64,000 nt of DNA from Halomonas korlensis (GCF_900116705.1 NZ_FPBP01000008.1:140744-204743); one strand, 5' to 3'; positions 16,365-26,314 are shown, counted from the stretch's first letter. Made by a program: numbers and translations. The notes: generated by a model from the letters alone, not told the origin.

Positions 16365-17300
16365 ATGTTTTATCATGCGAAGGAGTTGCAGTTTAACGCT
16401 CGTGTTTCGAAACCCGACCCCAAATTCGCGAGCCTGCTCTTGGAACAATTCGGGGGAATGAATGGCGAGCTTAAAGCGGCAATGCAGTATTTCACTCAAG
16501 CTTTTGCCGCTCGCCAGCCATATCCAGAAATATATGACATGTTGATGGACATCGCGACCGAGGAGTTCAGCCATCTTGAAATAGTTGGCGCAACAATTCA
16601 AATGCTGATGAATGGAGTCAATGGTGAACTAAAAGATATTTCCGAGCAATCCGAAATCATGCAAATGGTCGTAGGAAAGTCGGAAAAGGAAAACATCATT
16701 CATGAGGCAATGGTTAACCCGATGTTTATGGTCGTAAGCGGAGGAGGGCCAACCGTAACCAATAGTCAAGGCGTTCCTTGGTCAGGCTATTATGTGGATG
16801 CCAATGGCGATTTGACCGTCGATCTTCGTTCGGATATCGCTGCAGAAACGCGTGCCAAGATCACTTACGAATACTTGATGCAGTTTACCGGTGACCCTGA
16901 AGTAAAAGAAACCTTGAAGTTTCTAATGACACGCGAAGTCGCCCACCATCAAATGTTCGAGGCGGCACTATCAACCTTGAAGCCGAATTTCCCGCCCGGG
17001 GTTACTCAAGGCGATCCTCGCTACAGCAACCTTTATTTCAACTTGTCCAAGGGCCAGGAAGCCAGAGGTCCATGGAATGAAGGGAGCAGCCCCATCCTAG
17101 GTGAACCCTGGCAATATATAGACGACCCCCAGGCACACGTTACATCTACCGATGGACTTCGCGAGCAGAAACCTAACGACGCGATCATGAGTGTTGAAGA
17201 AGCTGACAAAAAGAGCATGGAAGTCAGTCAACAACGCAGCGAGGAGGTCAAAAGAGCAGTTCCCAAGGGAAGCAACCAATGGAACCGCTACGACTCTTGA
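16365..17300 (+). CDS. Manganese catalase (ferritin-like, non-haem)
   Basis: 311 residues; dismutates hydrogen peroxide at a di-Mn centre. Ferritin-like ligands are visible in the early helix pair (GGMNGELKAAMQYFTQAF, with Glu about 35) and DIATEEFSHLEIVGATI (Glu/His about 66-69), with further Glu and His in KFLMTREVAHHQMFEAAL (about 187-193). The C-terminal tail matches the family. The start at 16365 is chosen for AAGGAGAG upstream. Base composition is much more AT-rich than neighbours, and IS630 and IS3 remnants flank it, so it was probably acquired. Confidence 0.92.
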   Translation: MFYHAKELQFNARVSKPDPKFASLLLEQFGGMNGELKAAMQYFTQAFAARQPYPEIYDMLMDIATEEFSHLEIVGATIQMLMNGVNGELKDISEQSEIMQMVVGKSEKENIIHEAMVNPMFMVVSGGGPTVTNSQGVPWSGYYVDANGDLTVDLRSDIAAETRAKITYEYLMQFTGDPEVKETLKFLMTREVAHHQMFEAALSTLKPNFPPGVTQGDPRYSNLYFNLSKGQEARGPWNEGSSPILGEPWQYIDDPQAHVTSTDGLREQKPNDAIMSVEEADKKSMEVSQQRSEEVKRAVPKGSNQWNRYDS

Positions 17301-17439
17301 TCGGCTTAACTGCAAGCTGAAAAGACTGCATCACATACATCCGGTGGCAAAACTCATCCATGAGAACTGTCGCCGGTATGTTTTCGCTTTATTCGTTATA
17401 ACGATAAGCATCCTTGGCCGCTGAAACCGAGTGCGCTCG

Positions 17440-17655
17440 ACCCTGTACCAGCCACCGGTGATTCGTCGCGACCTGGTGTGCAGCATGAGTGCCAAGCGCA
17501 GTTGTTACGACAACGCGTGCACCGAGAGCTTCTTTCCTACCCTGAAGGTCGAGGCGATCCATAGCGTCTCGGATCGATTCAGCGTCGATACCTCCGCTCA
17601 ATACACGGCAATACATTTCTATCCTATGCTCACGCCGCTCGCTGGGGCACCATAA
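17440..17655 (+). mobile_element. IS3-family transposase (orfB) remnant
   Basis: The frame contains [19 protein letters not shown] followed by PTLKVEAIH, the conserved block before the catalytic Glu of IS3-group DDE transposases. Upstream integrase-core sequence and the normal C-terminus are missing or frameshifted. It separates the catalase gene from recC. The stretch 17301-17430 shows no gene. Confidence 0.75.
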
Positions 17656-17689
17656 CCTCTGCTCATTTATCCAGTCATGCAGGATCGCC

Positions 17690-20600
17690 ATGCCCCTCGC
17701 GTCGTCGTCTGCCCTTCCCCCCGGCTTCATGGTGGTCCACGGCAATCGCCTGGAAGACCTGCGCGGCCTGGCCGTCGAGTGGATGAAGCGCCATCCGCTC
17801 TCGCCGCTGGAGAACGAGGTCATCCTGGTGCAGAGCAACGGCATCAGCCAGTGGATGAAGCTGGCGCTGGCGGCCGATGAGCGCGACGATGGCACCGGCG
17901 GTTCGGGCATCGCCGCGGCACTCAACATCACCCTGCCGGCGCGCTTCCTGTGGCAGGCCTACCGCGCGGTGCTGACCCACGTCGAGAACGACCCCAATGC
18001 TGTGCCGGCCACCTCGCCGTTCGACAAGTCGCGGCTGCTGTGGCGCCTGCTGCGCCTGCTGCCGGAGCTGATAGGGCATGATGAATTCGCCCCGCTGCGC
18101 CAGTTTCTCGACGGCGACGGCGACCTGCGCAAGCACCACCAGCTCGCCGAGCGCCTGGCCGACCTGTTCGACCAGTACCAGGTCTACCGCGCCGACTGGC
18201 TCGACGCCTGGGGCCGTGGCGAGGACGTACTGATCGGCGCTCGCGGCGAGTCCCGCCCGATCGACGACGCCCAGCGCTGGCAGCCGGCCCTTTGGCGTGC
18301 CCTGATTGAGGACGTCGGCGACGACGGCGTCGATTCCAGCCGCGCCATGGTCCACCGGCGCTTTCTCGCCGCCGCCAACGCCCTGACGCCCGACGAATGT
18401 CCGCCCGGCCTGCCGCGCCGGGTGATGGTGTTCGGCATCTCGTCGCTGCCCCAGCAAACCCTCGAGGCGCTGGCCGCTATCGCCCGTTGCAGCCAGGTGG
18501 TGCTGTGCGTGCACAACCCCTGCCAGCACTACTGGGCGGACATCATCGAGCACAAGGACCTGCTGCGCGCCGAGCGCTACCGGCAATACCGCAAGGCGGG
18601 CATGCCGGCACGCCTCGACGTGCTCGGCGATGGCGACGGCGAGGCCGGCCTGCATCTGCACGCCCAGCCGCTGCTCGCTGCCTGGGGCAAGCAGGGCCGC
18701 GACTACCTGCGCCTGCTCGACGAGCACGACGATGCCCAGCAATACGAGGGGCTGTTCGCCGCCGACTCGCTGCGCATCGACCTGTTCGAGCCATGCGTCG
18801 ATAGCCACGGCGAGCAGCGTCTGCTCAACCAGTTGCAGGATGACATCCGCGAGCTGCGCCCGCCCCATGAGACCCGCGAGACCTGGCCGGCGGTGGATAC
18901 CCGCCACGACGACTCGATCGTCTTCCATATCGCCCACGGCCCGCAGCGCGAGGTCGAGATCCTCCACGACCAGCTGCTCGCCGCCTTCAGCGCCGATCCC
19001 GGACTGCGCCCGCGCGACATTATCGTGATGGTGCCGGACATCGACCAGTACGCGCCGCATATCCTCGCCGTTTTCGGCCAGTATGCGAGGAACCAGCACG
19101 CGCGCGACGACCCACGCTTCATTCCCTACACCCTCTCCGACCAGGGCCGCCGACACCGCCTGCCGCTGCTGATCGCACTCGAGAAACTGCTGCGCCTGCC
19201 GGAACTGCGCCTGTCGGTGAGCGAGCTGCTCGACTTGATCGATGTGCCGGCGCTGCGTGAGCGCTTCGGCATCGACGCGGACGACCTGCCGACCCTGCGT
19301 CGCTGGATCGAGGGCGCCGGCATCCGCTGGGGCCTGCATGCCCGCCAACGCGCGAGCCTCGACCTACCCGAGGACATGGAGCAGAACACCTGGGCCTTCG
19401 GCCTGCGCCGGCTGCTGCTCGGCTATACCGTGGGCGAGGCCGCCGCCGGCCCCTGGCAGACCATCGAGCCGTTCGACGACATCGGTGGCCTGGAAGCGCA
19501 GCTCGCCGGGCCGCTCGCTAGCCTGCTCGAGACCCTCGAGCGCCAGTGGCACGCGCTGCGCGAGCCCACCGACGTCAACGGCTGGGTGCAGCGCCTGCGC
19601 CAACTGCTCGAGGAGAGCTTCAGCGGCGATGACGCCCACGACAGCCTGATGCTGGCGCAGCTCGAACAGGCCCTGCAGGACTGGCAGGAGAGCGCCGAGG
19701 AAGCCGAATTGACCCGCGAGCTTCCGCTATCGGTGGTGCGCGAGCACTGGCTTGCGCAGATCGACGAGGCGAGCCTGTCGCAGCGCTTCATGGCCGGCGC
19801 GGTCAACTTCGCCACGCTGATGCCGATGCGCGCGATCCCCTTCAAGCGCGTCTGCCTGCTGGGCATGAACGACGGCGACTACCCGCGCAGCCATCCACCG
19901 ATGGATTTCGACCTGATGAACGGCGGCTACCGCCCCGGCGACCGCTCGCGGCGTGAGGACGACCGCTACCTGTTTCTCGAAGCGCTGCTCTCGGCCCGCG
20001 ACCAGTTCTACGTCAGTTGGGTCGGCCGCAGCATCGTCGACAACACGGAAAAGCCGCCCTCGGTGCTGGTCGGCCAGCTGCGCGACCACCTCACGGCCGG
20101 CTGGCAGGCGCAGGACGACAGCGCCCTGCTCGACGCCTTGACCACCGTGCATCCGCTGCAGCCGTTCAGCCGCGCCTACTTTCCCGACGTCCGTCATCAG
20201 GCCGCGCGCCGCATCGCCGACAAGCGGCTGTTCACCTATGCCCACGAGTGGCACGAGGCGCATGGCGAATCGGCTCCTGTGGCCGCGACCGGCGACCTCG
20301 GCGAGTTCACGCAAGAAAACCCGCTCACACTGATCCAACTCGGTAACTTTCTGCGTGACCCCGCCAAGGCCTTTTTCACGACCCGGCTCAAGGTGTTCCT
20401 CGACCGGGAAGACGTCACCAGCCTGGATCAGGAACCCTTCGCCCTCGACGGCCTGGGCAACTGGCAGCTGCAGGACCTGCTGATCCAGGCGCAGCGCCGC
20501 GCCATCGATGACGGCGAGCCCCGCGAGCCGGCCATGCTCGCCACGCTGGACCGCCTGGAGGGACAGGGCGTGCTGGCGATGGGCGCGTTCGGCAGCCGCA

Positions 20601-21289
20601 TGCGCGAGCAGCTCATCGAGCCGATGGATGCGCTCTTCGAGGCCTACGAAGCAGCGCTTCAGGACTGGCCGCAGGCTATCGACGAGCCGGAGCCGGTCCG
20701 CCTGGACCTGGCGCCGAATTTACTCATCGAGGACTGGCTGGACGAGCTGCGCCGGGACGCCGACGGCAACCGCTGCCGGCTGTTGCTTTCGACCAGCAGT
20801 CTGATCAAGAAAGGCAAGTATCACTGGCACCACCTGCTGCGGCCTTGGGTCACGCACCTGGCCGGGCATCTAGAGGGCGAGCGCATGACCACCCGGCTGC
20901 TTTCCAAGGCCGGCCACGTCACGCTGCCTTCGCTTGACCCCGAACAGGCCCGCGCCCACCTGCACACGCTCACCGCCGCCTGGCAGGCCGGCATGGGCGC
21001 CCCGCTGCCGCTGGCCATCGGCAGCGCCTTTGTCTGGCTGAGCAAGCGCGGGCCCAACGACACCCCGGCCGACATCACCCCCGACCACGACGCCTGGCAG
21101 GCCGCGCGCAAGCACTACGAGGGCGACGACTTCACCCCCGGCGAGGTCAGCCGCAACCCCTACCTGGCCCACCGCTGGCCGAGCTTCCGCGACCTGGTCG
21201 AGGCCAACCGCCACCAGCCCGACAGCTTCGCCGAGCTGGCCGAACGGCTGCTTGCCCCGGTGCATCTGGCAGTTAAGGGGAAAGAGTGA
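17690..21289 (+). CDS. recC: RecBCD subunit RecC (exodeoxyribonuclease V gamma chain)
   Basis: 1199 residues, close to the usual 1100-1200. It begins PGFMVVHGNRLEDLRGLAVE and has VQSNGISQWMKLALA (helicase-like motif remnants); the middle and C-terminal parts match RecC, e.g. RVCLLGMNDGDYPRSHPP. RecC recognises Chi and scaffolds RecB and RecD in double-strand break repair. Normally recB would follow directly; here the next 6.4 kb are carotenoid genes, with crtE converging 9 bp after the recC stop. Confidence 0.95.
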   Translation: MPLASSSALPPGFMVVHGNRLEDLRGLAVEWMKRHPLSPLENEVILVQSNGISQWMKLALAADERDDGTGGSGIAAALNITLPARFLWQAYRAVLTHVENDPNAVPATSPFDKSRLLWRLLRLLPELIGHDEFAPLRQFLDGDGDLRKHHQLAERLADLFDQYQVYRADWLDAWGRGEDVLIGARGESRPIDDAQRWQPALWRALIEDVGDDGVDSSRAMVHRRFLAAANALTPDECPPGLPRRVMVFGISSLPQQTLEALAAIARCSQVVLCVHNPCQHYWADIIEHKDLLRAERYRQYRKAGMPARLDVLGDGDGEAGLHLHAQPLLAAWGKQGRDYLRLLDEHDDAQQYEGLFAADSLRIDLFEPCVDSHGEQRLLNQLQDDIRELRPPHETRETWPAVDTRHDDSIVFHIAHGPQREVEILHDQLLAAFSADPGLRPRDIIVMVPDIDQYAPHILAVFGQYARNQHARDDPRFIPYTLSDQGRRHRLPLLIALEKLLRLPELRLSVSELLDLIDVPALRERFGIDADDLPTLRRWIEGAGIRWGLHARQRASLDLPEDMEQNTWAFGLRRLLLGYTVGEAAAGPWQTIEPFDDIGGLEAQLAGPLASLLETLERQWHALREPTDVNGWVQRLRQLLEESFSGDDAHDSLMLAQLEQALQDWQESAEEAELTRELPLSVVREHWLAQIDEASLSQRFMAGAVNFATLMPMRAIPFKRVCLLGMNDGDYPRSHPPMDFDLMNGGYRPGDRSRREDDRYLFLEALLSARDQFYVSWVGRSIVDNTEKPPSVLVGQLRDHLTAGWQAQDDSALLDALTTVHPLQPFSRAYFPDVRHQAARRIADKRLFTYAHEWHEAHGESAPVAATGDLGEFTQENPLTLIQLGNFLRDPAKAFFTTRLKVFLDREDVTSLDQEPFALDGLGNWQLQDLLIQAQRRAIDDGEPREPAMLATLDRLEGQGVLAMGAFGSRMREQLIEPMDALFEAYEAALQDWPQAIDEPEPVRLDLAPNLLIEDWLDELRRDADGNRCRLLLSTSSLIKKGKYHWHHLLRPWVTHLAGHLEGERMTTRLLSKAGHVTLPSLDPEQARAHLHTLTAAWQAGMGAPLPLAIGSAFVWLSKRGPNDTPADITPDHDAWQAARKHYEGDDFTPGEVSRNPYLAHRWPSFRDLVEANRHQPDSFAELAERLLAPVHLAVKGKE

Positions 21290-21298
21290 AGGGGCAGC

Positions 21299-22222
21299 TC
21301 AGAGGTTTCGGGCAAGCTGGGTAAACAGCACATGAACATAGCGACGAATCGACTGGTCGGGCCCGAATATCTGCGCCAGGTGCCCTTCGGCCTCCTCAAG
21401 GTGCACGCCAAGGCGGCATCGCACCGCCTCCGTCCCGAGCAGAGCGACAAGCGTCGTCCTGCCACGATCCTGTCCGGCATCCTTGCCATACCCACCGTGA
21501 TCGTCAGTAAGGTCGTCGTGGAGCTGAAAGGCTTGACCCAGTGCCTGGGCGAAGCGGCTCAGCGAAGCGGTGGCAAAAGCGCCCGCTTCACTGGCAATGG
21601 CAGCCATGGCCATCGCTGCCTCGAACAGCGCGCCCGTCTTCAACTCATTGGTAGTCAACGCGGCATGCGCCGAACACAAGTGGGCGTTATCGTGCAGGTC
21701 GCGATATTGCCCCTTGACCAACCCTTGCATGCCTGAAGCCTCCGCCAGCCTGGCAATAAGCTGCACGCGAGCCTCAGCCGGTACTCCCGGGATCGATGCC
21801 ACCAGTCGAAAGGCGTCAGTCAATAGCGCCACGGCGGCGAGCATCGCCACATCTTCACCGAACTGGCGGTGAATCGTCGGCTGGCCTCGGCGCAACAGAG
21901 CATCGTCCATGCAGGGTAGGTCGTCGAGGATCAGCGAGGCGCCGTGCACCATCTCCACCGCGCACCCCAGGTCGAGCAGTGCCGGTGAGTTATTCCCCAG
22001 CCCCCGTCCGGCAAGCACCAGCAGCGTGGGCCTGATACGTTTGCCGCCCGAGAGCAGGCTTGTCCGCATTGCCAGCCCGACTCGATCCTGCTCGCTGTCT
22101 GCTGGCGGAAGCAGTGCCGCCAGCCGTGTGCCGATAAGCTCGCGAATCTCGATATATTCGCCTGGGTCGTGAACGACGCCTTCGATACGTGGCAGGGGAA
22201 AGTCCATGTATGTTGTACTCAT
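21299..22222 (-). CDS. crtE: Geranylgeranyl diphosphate synthase CrtE
   Basis: 307 residues; makes C20 GGPP from farnesyl and isopentenyl diphosphate. The first aspartate-rich motif is LILDDLPCMDDALLRRGQP, the second LHDDLTDDHGGYGKDAG; SGGKRIRP and the GLVKGQY helix are also present. Two in-frame ATGs (22222 and 22207) are possible; the longer is given. It is read toward recC and away from crtX, an inversion relative to the co-directional crtE-X-Y-I-B order of Pantoea. It is the first step of the carotenoid island. Confidence 0.95.
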   Translation of the reverse strand: MSTTYMDFPLPRIEGVVHDPGEYIEIRELIGTRLAALLPPADSEQDRVGLAMRTSLLSGGKRIRPTLLVLAGRGLGNNSPALLDLGCAVEMVHGASLILDDLPCMDDALLRRGQPTIHRQFGEDVAMLAAVALLTDAFRLVASIPGVPAEARVQLIARLAEASGMQGLVKGQYRDLHDNAHLCSAHAALTTNELKTGALFEAAMAMAAIASEAGAFATASLSRFAQALGQAFQLHDDLTDDHGGYGKDAGQDRGRTTLVALLGTEAVRCRLGVHLEEAEGHLAQIFGPDQSIRRYVHVLFTQLARNL

Positions 22223-22272
22223 TCATCTGCCAGGCAATGCCCGGCATAGGTGCCGTACTAACAAATCACACG

Positions 22273-22310
22273 TTGACGCGCCATTCCATTGGGCTAGATT
22301 CTTGTACAAG
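22273..22310 (+). promoter_or_regulatory. crtX-Y-I-B promoter with CTTGTACAAG palindrome
   Basis: TTGACG (22273-22278), 16-bp spacer, TAGATT (22295-22300), then the 10-bp palindrome CTTGTACAAG (22301-22310) at the expected transcript start. The region lies between divergent crtE and crtX. The palindrome is a plausible operator. Light-responsive LitR/CarH-type MerR regulators use TGTACA-like half-sites, but only one such site is present and no regulator gene is nearby. Confidence 0.5.
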
Positions 22311-22378
22311 GGTTACGCGGCATCTTGCCTCCCCTGAAACATAGCAGCTGGTCGTAATTTTCCCAGGACATACCTGAC

Positions 22379-23638
22379 ATGCCGCGCCATATTGGCATCA
22401 TCGCGCCGCCCTTACCCAGCCATTTCCGTGCCCTGCAGACACTGGCGGAAGCACTGGTTGCCCGCGGCCACCGGACCACCTTCATCCATCAACGAGATGC
22501 TGCCCGCTGGCTCGACACCGACAGCATTGGCTTCCATGCAGTGGGTCACGATAGCCATCCGCCAGGCTCCCTGGCACGTACGCTGCGATTGGCGGCTCAG
22601 CCCGGTGGACCACTGGGGCTCCGCCGTCTGATTGCCGACATGAGCTTCACCACCGACATGCTGTGCCGAGAGCTGCCTCGCGCGCTTGACGCGCTCCACA
22701 TCGACGCCCTGCTGTGTGACCAGATGGAAGCCGCCGGCGGTCTGGTGGCCGAAGCGAGCGGGCGGCCCTTCGTTTCGGTAGCGTGCGCCCTGCCAGTCAA
22801 TCGCGAACCCGGCCTGCCGCTGCCGGTCATGCCCTTCGCTTATGGCCGAAGCCAACATTTCTTGCAGCGCTATGCCGCCAGTGAAGGAATCTACGACTTC
22901 TTGATGGCAAGGCATCGGCGGACCGTAGCCCACCATGCCAGGGCGTTCGGCCTCGCCCCGCGTGAAGGCCTGCACGGGTGTCTCTCCCCTCATGCACAGA
23001 TCAGCCAGACGGTGCCGGGCTTCGAACTGCCCCGCCAGCACCTGCCCGCGCATTTTTATCACGTCGGTCCGCTGCGCCCGGCTCGGCAGGAAGCATGGCA
23101 GCCGACGCCCTCGCTGGCATACGACAAGCCCGTGGTGTTCGCCTCGCTGGGGACGCTACAAGGCCACCGCTTCGGGCTGTTCCGTCGCATCGCCCGGGCC
23201 TGCCGACGTCTCGACGCACAGCTGCTGCTGGCACATTGCGGTGGGCTTGATCACCGACAGGAAGAGATCCTGCTGAACGAGGGGGCAAGCCAGGTGGCCG
23301 ACGCCTTCCCTCAGGCCGCCGTGGTATCGCGCGCCGATGTCGTGATAACTCATGGTGGGCTCAATACGGTGATGGACGCCCTGGTCGCCCGCACCCCCTT
23401 GCTCGTACTGCCCATCGCTTTCGACCAACCCGGTGTGGCCGTGCGAGTCCAGCATGCAGGCGTGGGGCTGCGCGCCTCGCCGCGCCTCGACGGCCATCGT
23501 ACGTTGAGCGCAATACTGGAAAGGTTACTCACGGATACCACCTTCGCCGCCCCCTTGGCGCGCCTTGGTGAAGAGATCAAAGCGGCCGGCGGCGTCTCGC
23601 GGGCAGCAGATATCAGTTTGGAGGCTTTCAAGGAATGA
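22379..23638 (+). CDS. crtX: Zeaxanthin glucosyltransferase CrtX
   Basis: 419 residues, GT-B fold, UDP-glucose dependent. The N-terminus HIGIIAPPLPSHFRALQTLA is typical of CrtX/MGT glycosyltransferases. The C-terminal donor site has VFASLGTLQGHR and VVITHGGLNTVMDALVARTP, with VLPIAFDQPGVAVRVQHAG. It transfers glucose to hydroxyl ends of xanthophylls such as zeaxanthin or, with the ketolase found at 35 kb, astaxanthin. It is the first gene of crtX-Y-I-B; crtY begins 4 bp after its stop. Confidence 0.93.
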   Translation: MPRHIGIIAPPLPSHFRALQTLAEALVARGHRTTFIHQRDAARWLDTDSIGFHAVGHDSHPPGSLARTLRLAAQPGGPLGLRRLIADMSFTTDMLCRELPRALDALHIDALLCDQMEAAGGLVAEASGRPFVSVACALPVNREPGLPLPVMPFAYGRSQHFLQRYAASEGIYDFLMARHRRTVAHHARAFGLAPREGLHGCLSPHAQISQTVPGFELPRQHLPAHFYHVGPLRPARQEAWQPTPSLAYDKPVVFASLGTLQGHRFGLFRRIARACRRLDAQLLLAHCGGLDHRQEEILLNEGASQVADAFPQAAVVSRADVVITHGGLNTVMDALVARTPLLVLPIAFDQPGVAVRVQHAGVGLRASPRLDGHRTLSAILERLLTDTTFAAPLARLGEEIKAAGGVSRAADISLEAFKE

Positions 23639-23642
23639 AGGA

Positions 23643-24830
23643 ATGAATGCAGACCATGATCTGATCCTGGTCGGGGGCGGCCTTGCCAACGGCTTGATCG
23701 CCCTGCTGCTCAAGAAGGCACGCCCCGAACTCGATGTGCTCATGCTGGAACAAGCGGACTCGCCCGGTGGCAACCATACCTGGTCATTTCACGACAGTGA
23801 CCTCACGACCGCTCAATGGGCCTGGGTCGCGCCGTTGGTAGGCTGTCGCTGGGCATATCACGAGGTGCATTTCCCTCAGCGGCGGCGCACCTTGGCAAGC
23901 GGCTATGCCAGTATTTTCTCGGAGGATTTCGCCACGCTGCTGCGTGCCACGCTCGGCGATGCACTTCGGGTCAAGACCCGCGTGACCAAGCTCGGCCCGC
24001 GTCAGGTATGTCTGAGCGACGGTCAAATCCTGTACGCCGGTGCGGTCATCGACGGTCGTGGCGTGGCATCAAGCCCCCATCTGGCGCTGGGCTATCAGGC
24101 CTTTCTCGGTCAGGTGCTCAAGCTTACACGCCCTCACGGACTCGGCGGCCCTATCCTGATGGACGCCACGGTCCCTCAAGGCGACGGCTACCGCTTCGTC
24201 TATGTGCTGCCCTTCTCTCCCGACACCCTGCTGATTGAAGACACGCACTATATCGATAAACACCATGTCGGCAACGGCGAACTCGACGCGGGCTGCCTGA
24301 GACACAATATCGCCGCCTATGCCCGTGCCAACGATTGGTCTGTCGAGGCAGTGATACGCGAAGAGCACGGCGTGCTGCCGATCACCCTGGCCGGCGACAT
24401 TGAGGCCTTCTGGCGCGAGGCGCAGCATCAGCCGCGCAGCGGCCTGCGCGCCGGGCTGTTCCACCCCACCACCGGTTACTCATTGCCCCACGCCGTGCGG
24501 CTGGCCGAGCTCATCGCTTGCCGCGATGACCTGAGCGCTTCGGCCCTGTTCGATGTCATTCAACGAGTGGCAATAAAGGAGTGGCGTCGCCAGGGCTATT
24601 TTCGCCTGCTAAACCGCATGCTGTTCCTGGCCGGCCCCCCTGAGCAGCGCTGGCAAGTCATGCAACGCTTCTACGGCCTGCCAGAGCCGCTTATCCAGCG
24701 CTTCTATGCAGGACAGCTCACCGCTCTGGACAAGCTTCGTATCGTCACCGGCAAACCCCCGGTGCCCATGGGCGAGGCGCTGCATGCCGCACGACTCGGC
24801 TCCCCCCACCAGATCAGGACACCGCGATGA
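23643..24830 (+). CDS. crtY: Lycopene beta-cyclase CrtY
   Basis: 395 residues; cyclises both ends of lycopene to beta-carotene using a non-redox flavin. The dinucleotide-binding start DLILVGGGLANGLIALLL is preceded by MNADH; the ATG at 23643 is supported by AAGGA and by this conserved N-terminus. DSPGGNHTWSFHDSDL and VIDGRG are family motifs, and ATVPQGDGYRFVYVLPFS matches the substrate region. Its stop overlaps the crtI ATG by 4 bp. Confidence 0.94.
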   Translation: MNADHDLILVGGGLANGLIALLLKKARPELDVLMLEQADSPGGNHTWSFHDSDLTTAQWAWVAPLVGCRWAYHEVHFPQRRRTLASGYASIFSEDFATLLRATLGDALRVKTRVTKLGPRQVCLSDGQILYAGAVIDGRGVASSPHLALGYQAFLGQVLKLTRPHGLGGPILMDATVPQGDGYRFVYVLPFSPDTLLIEDTHYIDKHHVGNGELDAGCLRHNIAAYARANDWSVEAVIREEHGVLPITLAGDIEAFWREAQHQPRSGLRAGLFHPTTGYSLPHAVRLAELIACRDDLSASALFDVIQRVAIKEWRRQGYFRLLNRMLFLAGPPEQRWQVMQRFYGLPEPLIQRFYAGQLTALDKLRIVTGKPPVPMGEALHAARLGSPHQIRTPR

Positions 24831-26314
24831 GAGAACCCCAACGTGCCGTGGTAATCGGCGCCGGCTTCGGTGGCCTGGCATTGGCCATCCGCCTGCAAGC
24901 GGGCGGCATGCAGACCACCCTGCTCGAAAAGCGCGACAAGCCCGGCGGGCGCGCCTACGTCTACGAGGACAAGGGCTTCATCTTCGATGCCGGCCCCACG
25001 GTGATCACCGACCCCACGGCACTCGAGGAGCTGTTCACTCTGGCTGGCCGCCGCATGGCTGACTACGTCGAGCTGCTGCCGGTCGCGCCCTTCTATCGTC
25101 TGTGCTGGGAAAATGCCCCCGCCTTCGATTATGGCAACGACCAGGCCGAACTCGAGCGGCAGATTGCCCAGCGCCATCCCGCCGATGTGGAGGGCTACCG
25201 CCGCTTCTTGGTCTATTCCCGCGCAGTCTTCGAGGAGGGCTATCTCAAGCTCGGGGCGGTGCCCTTCCTGAACTTTCGCGACATGGCCCGCGCCGGACCG
25301 CAGCTGGCCCGGCTGCAGGCATGGCGCAGCGTCTACAGCAAGGTGGCGAGCTTCATCGAGGACGAGCACCTGCGCCAGGTGCTCTCGTTCCATTCGCTGC
25401 TGGTGGGCGGCAACCCCTTCGCCACCTCGTCGATCTACACCCTGATCCATGCCCTGGAGCGGGAGTGGGGCGTGTGGTTCCCCCGCGGCGGCACAGGCGC
25501 ACTGGTGCAGGGGCTGGTGAGGCTGTTCGAGGAGCTTGGCGGCAAGCTCGAACTCAATGCAGCCGTTGCGAGCATCGACGTCGAGCAGGATCGTGTCACG
25601 GCCGTGCAGCTTGACGACGGTAGGCGCTTCGACGCCGACGCCGTGGCTTCCAATGCCGATGTGATGCACACCTATGGTCAGCTGCTTCGCGACCATCCAC
25701 GCGGCGCCCGCGAAGCCAAACGGCTTGGCAGCAAGCGCTTCAGCATGTCGCTGTTCGTGATCTACTTCGGCCTCGACGTGCCGCCACCAGCAGGGCTTGC
25801 GCACCATACCGTCTGCTTCGGCCCGCGCTATCGGGAGCTGATCGACGAGATTTTCAAGGCCGAAACGCTGGCCGACGACTTCTCGCTCTACCTGCATGCT
25901 CCCTGCGTCACCGACCCCTCGCTCGCCCCGCCCGGCGCTAGCGCCCACTATGTGCTCGCGCCGGTGCCGCACTTGGGCAACGCGCCCATCGACTGGCAGC
26001 GCGAGGGGCCGCGCTATCGCGACCGTATCCTCGCCTATCTGGAAGCGCACTACATTCCCGGGCTGCGTGAGCATCTGGTGACCTGTCGCCACTTCACGCC
26101 CGAGGGCTTTCGCGACGAGCTCAACGCCCACCTCGGCTCGGCCTTCTCGCTGGAACCGATCCTCACCCAGAGCGCCTGGTTCCGCCCGCATAATCGCGAT
26201 GCCCGAATCCCTAATCTCTACCTGGTAGGCGCCGGTACCCACCCCGGCGCGGGTGTGCCGGGCGTGATCGGTTCGGCCAAGGCCACGGCCGGCCTGATGC
26301 TGGAGCAGCCATGA
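24827..26314 (+). CDS. crtI: Phytoene desaturase CrtI
   Basis: 495 residues; four-step desaturation of phytoene to lycopene. The FAD-binding motif is VVIGAGFGGLALAIRLQAGG, followed by EKRDKPGGRAYVYEDKGF and FDAGPTVITDP, diagnostic of CrtI. The C-terminal LYLVGAGTHPGAGVPGVIGS is intact. Translationally coupled at both ends (ATGA with crtY and with crtB). Confidence 0.96.
   Translation: MREPQRAVVIGAGFGGLALAIRLQAGGMQTTLLEKRDKPGGRAYVYEDKGFIFDAGPTVITDPTALEELFTLAGRRMADYVELLPVAPFYRLCWENAPAFDYGNDQAELERQIAQRHPADVEGYRRFLVYSRAVFEEGYLKLGAVPFLNFRDMARAGPQLARLQAWRSVYSKVASFIEDEHLRQVLSFHSLLVGGNPFATSSIYTLIHALEREWGVWFPRGGTGALVQGLVRLFEELGGKLELNAAVASIDVEQDRVTAVQLDDGRRFDADAVASNADVMHTYGQLLRDHPRGAREAKRLGSKRFSMSLFVIYFGLDVPPPAGLAHHTVCFGPRYRELIDEIFKAETLADDFSLYLHAPCVTDPSLAPPGASAHYVLAPVPHLGNAPIDWQREGPRYRDRILAYLEAHYIPGLREHLVTCRHFTPEGFRDELNAHLGSAFSLEPILTQSAWFRPHNRDARIPNLYLVGAGTHPGAGVPGVIGSAKATAGLMLEQP

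Noticed and set aside
17389..17931. Minus-strand open frame across the IS3 remnant and recC start
   Set aside because: It overlaps the conserved recC N-terminus and has no recognisable motif.
22301..22310. CTTGTACAAG as a proven LitR/CarH operator
   Set aside because: Only one half-site-like palindrome is present, without a correctly spaced second copy or a regulator gene nearby.
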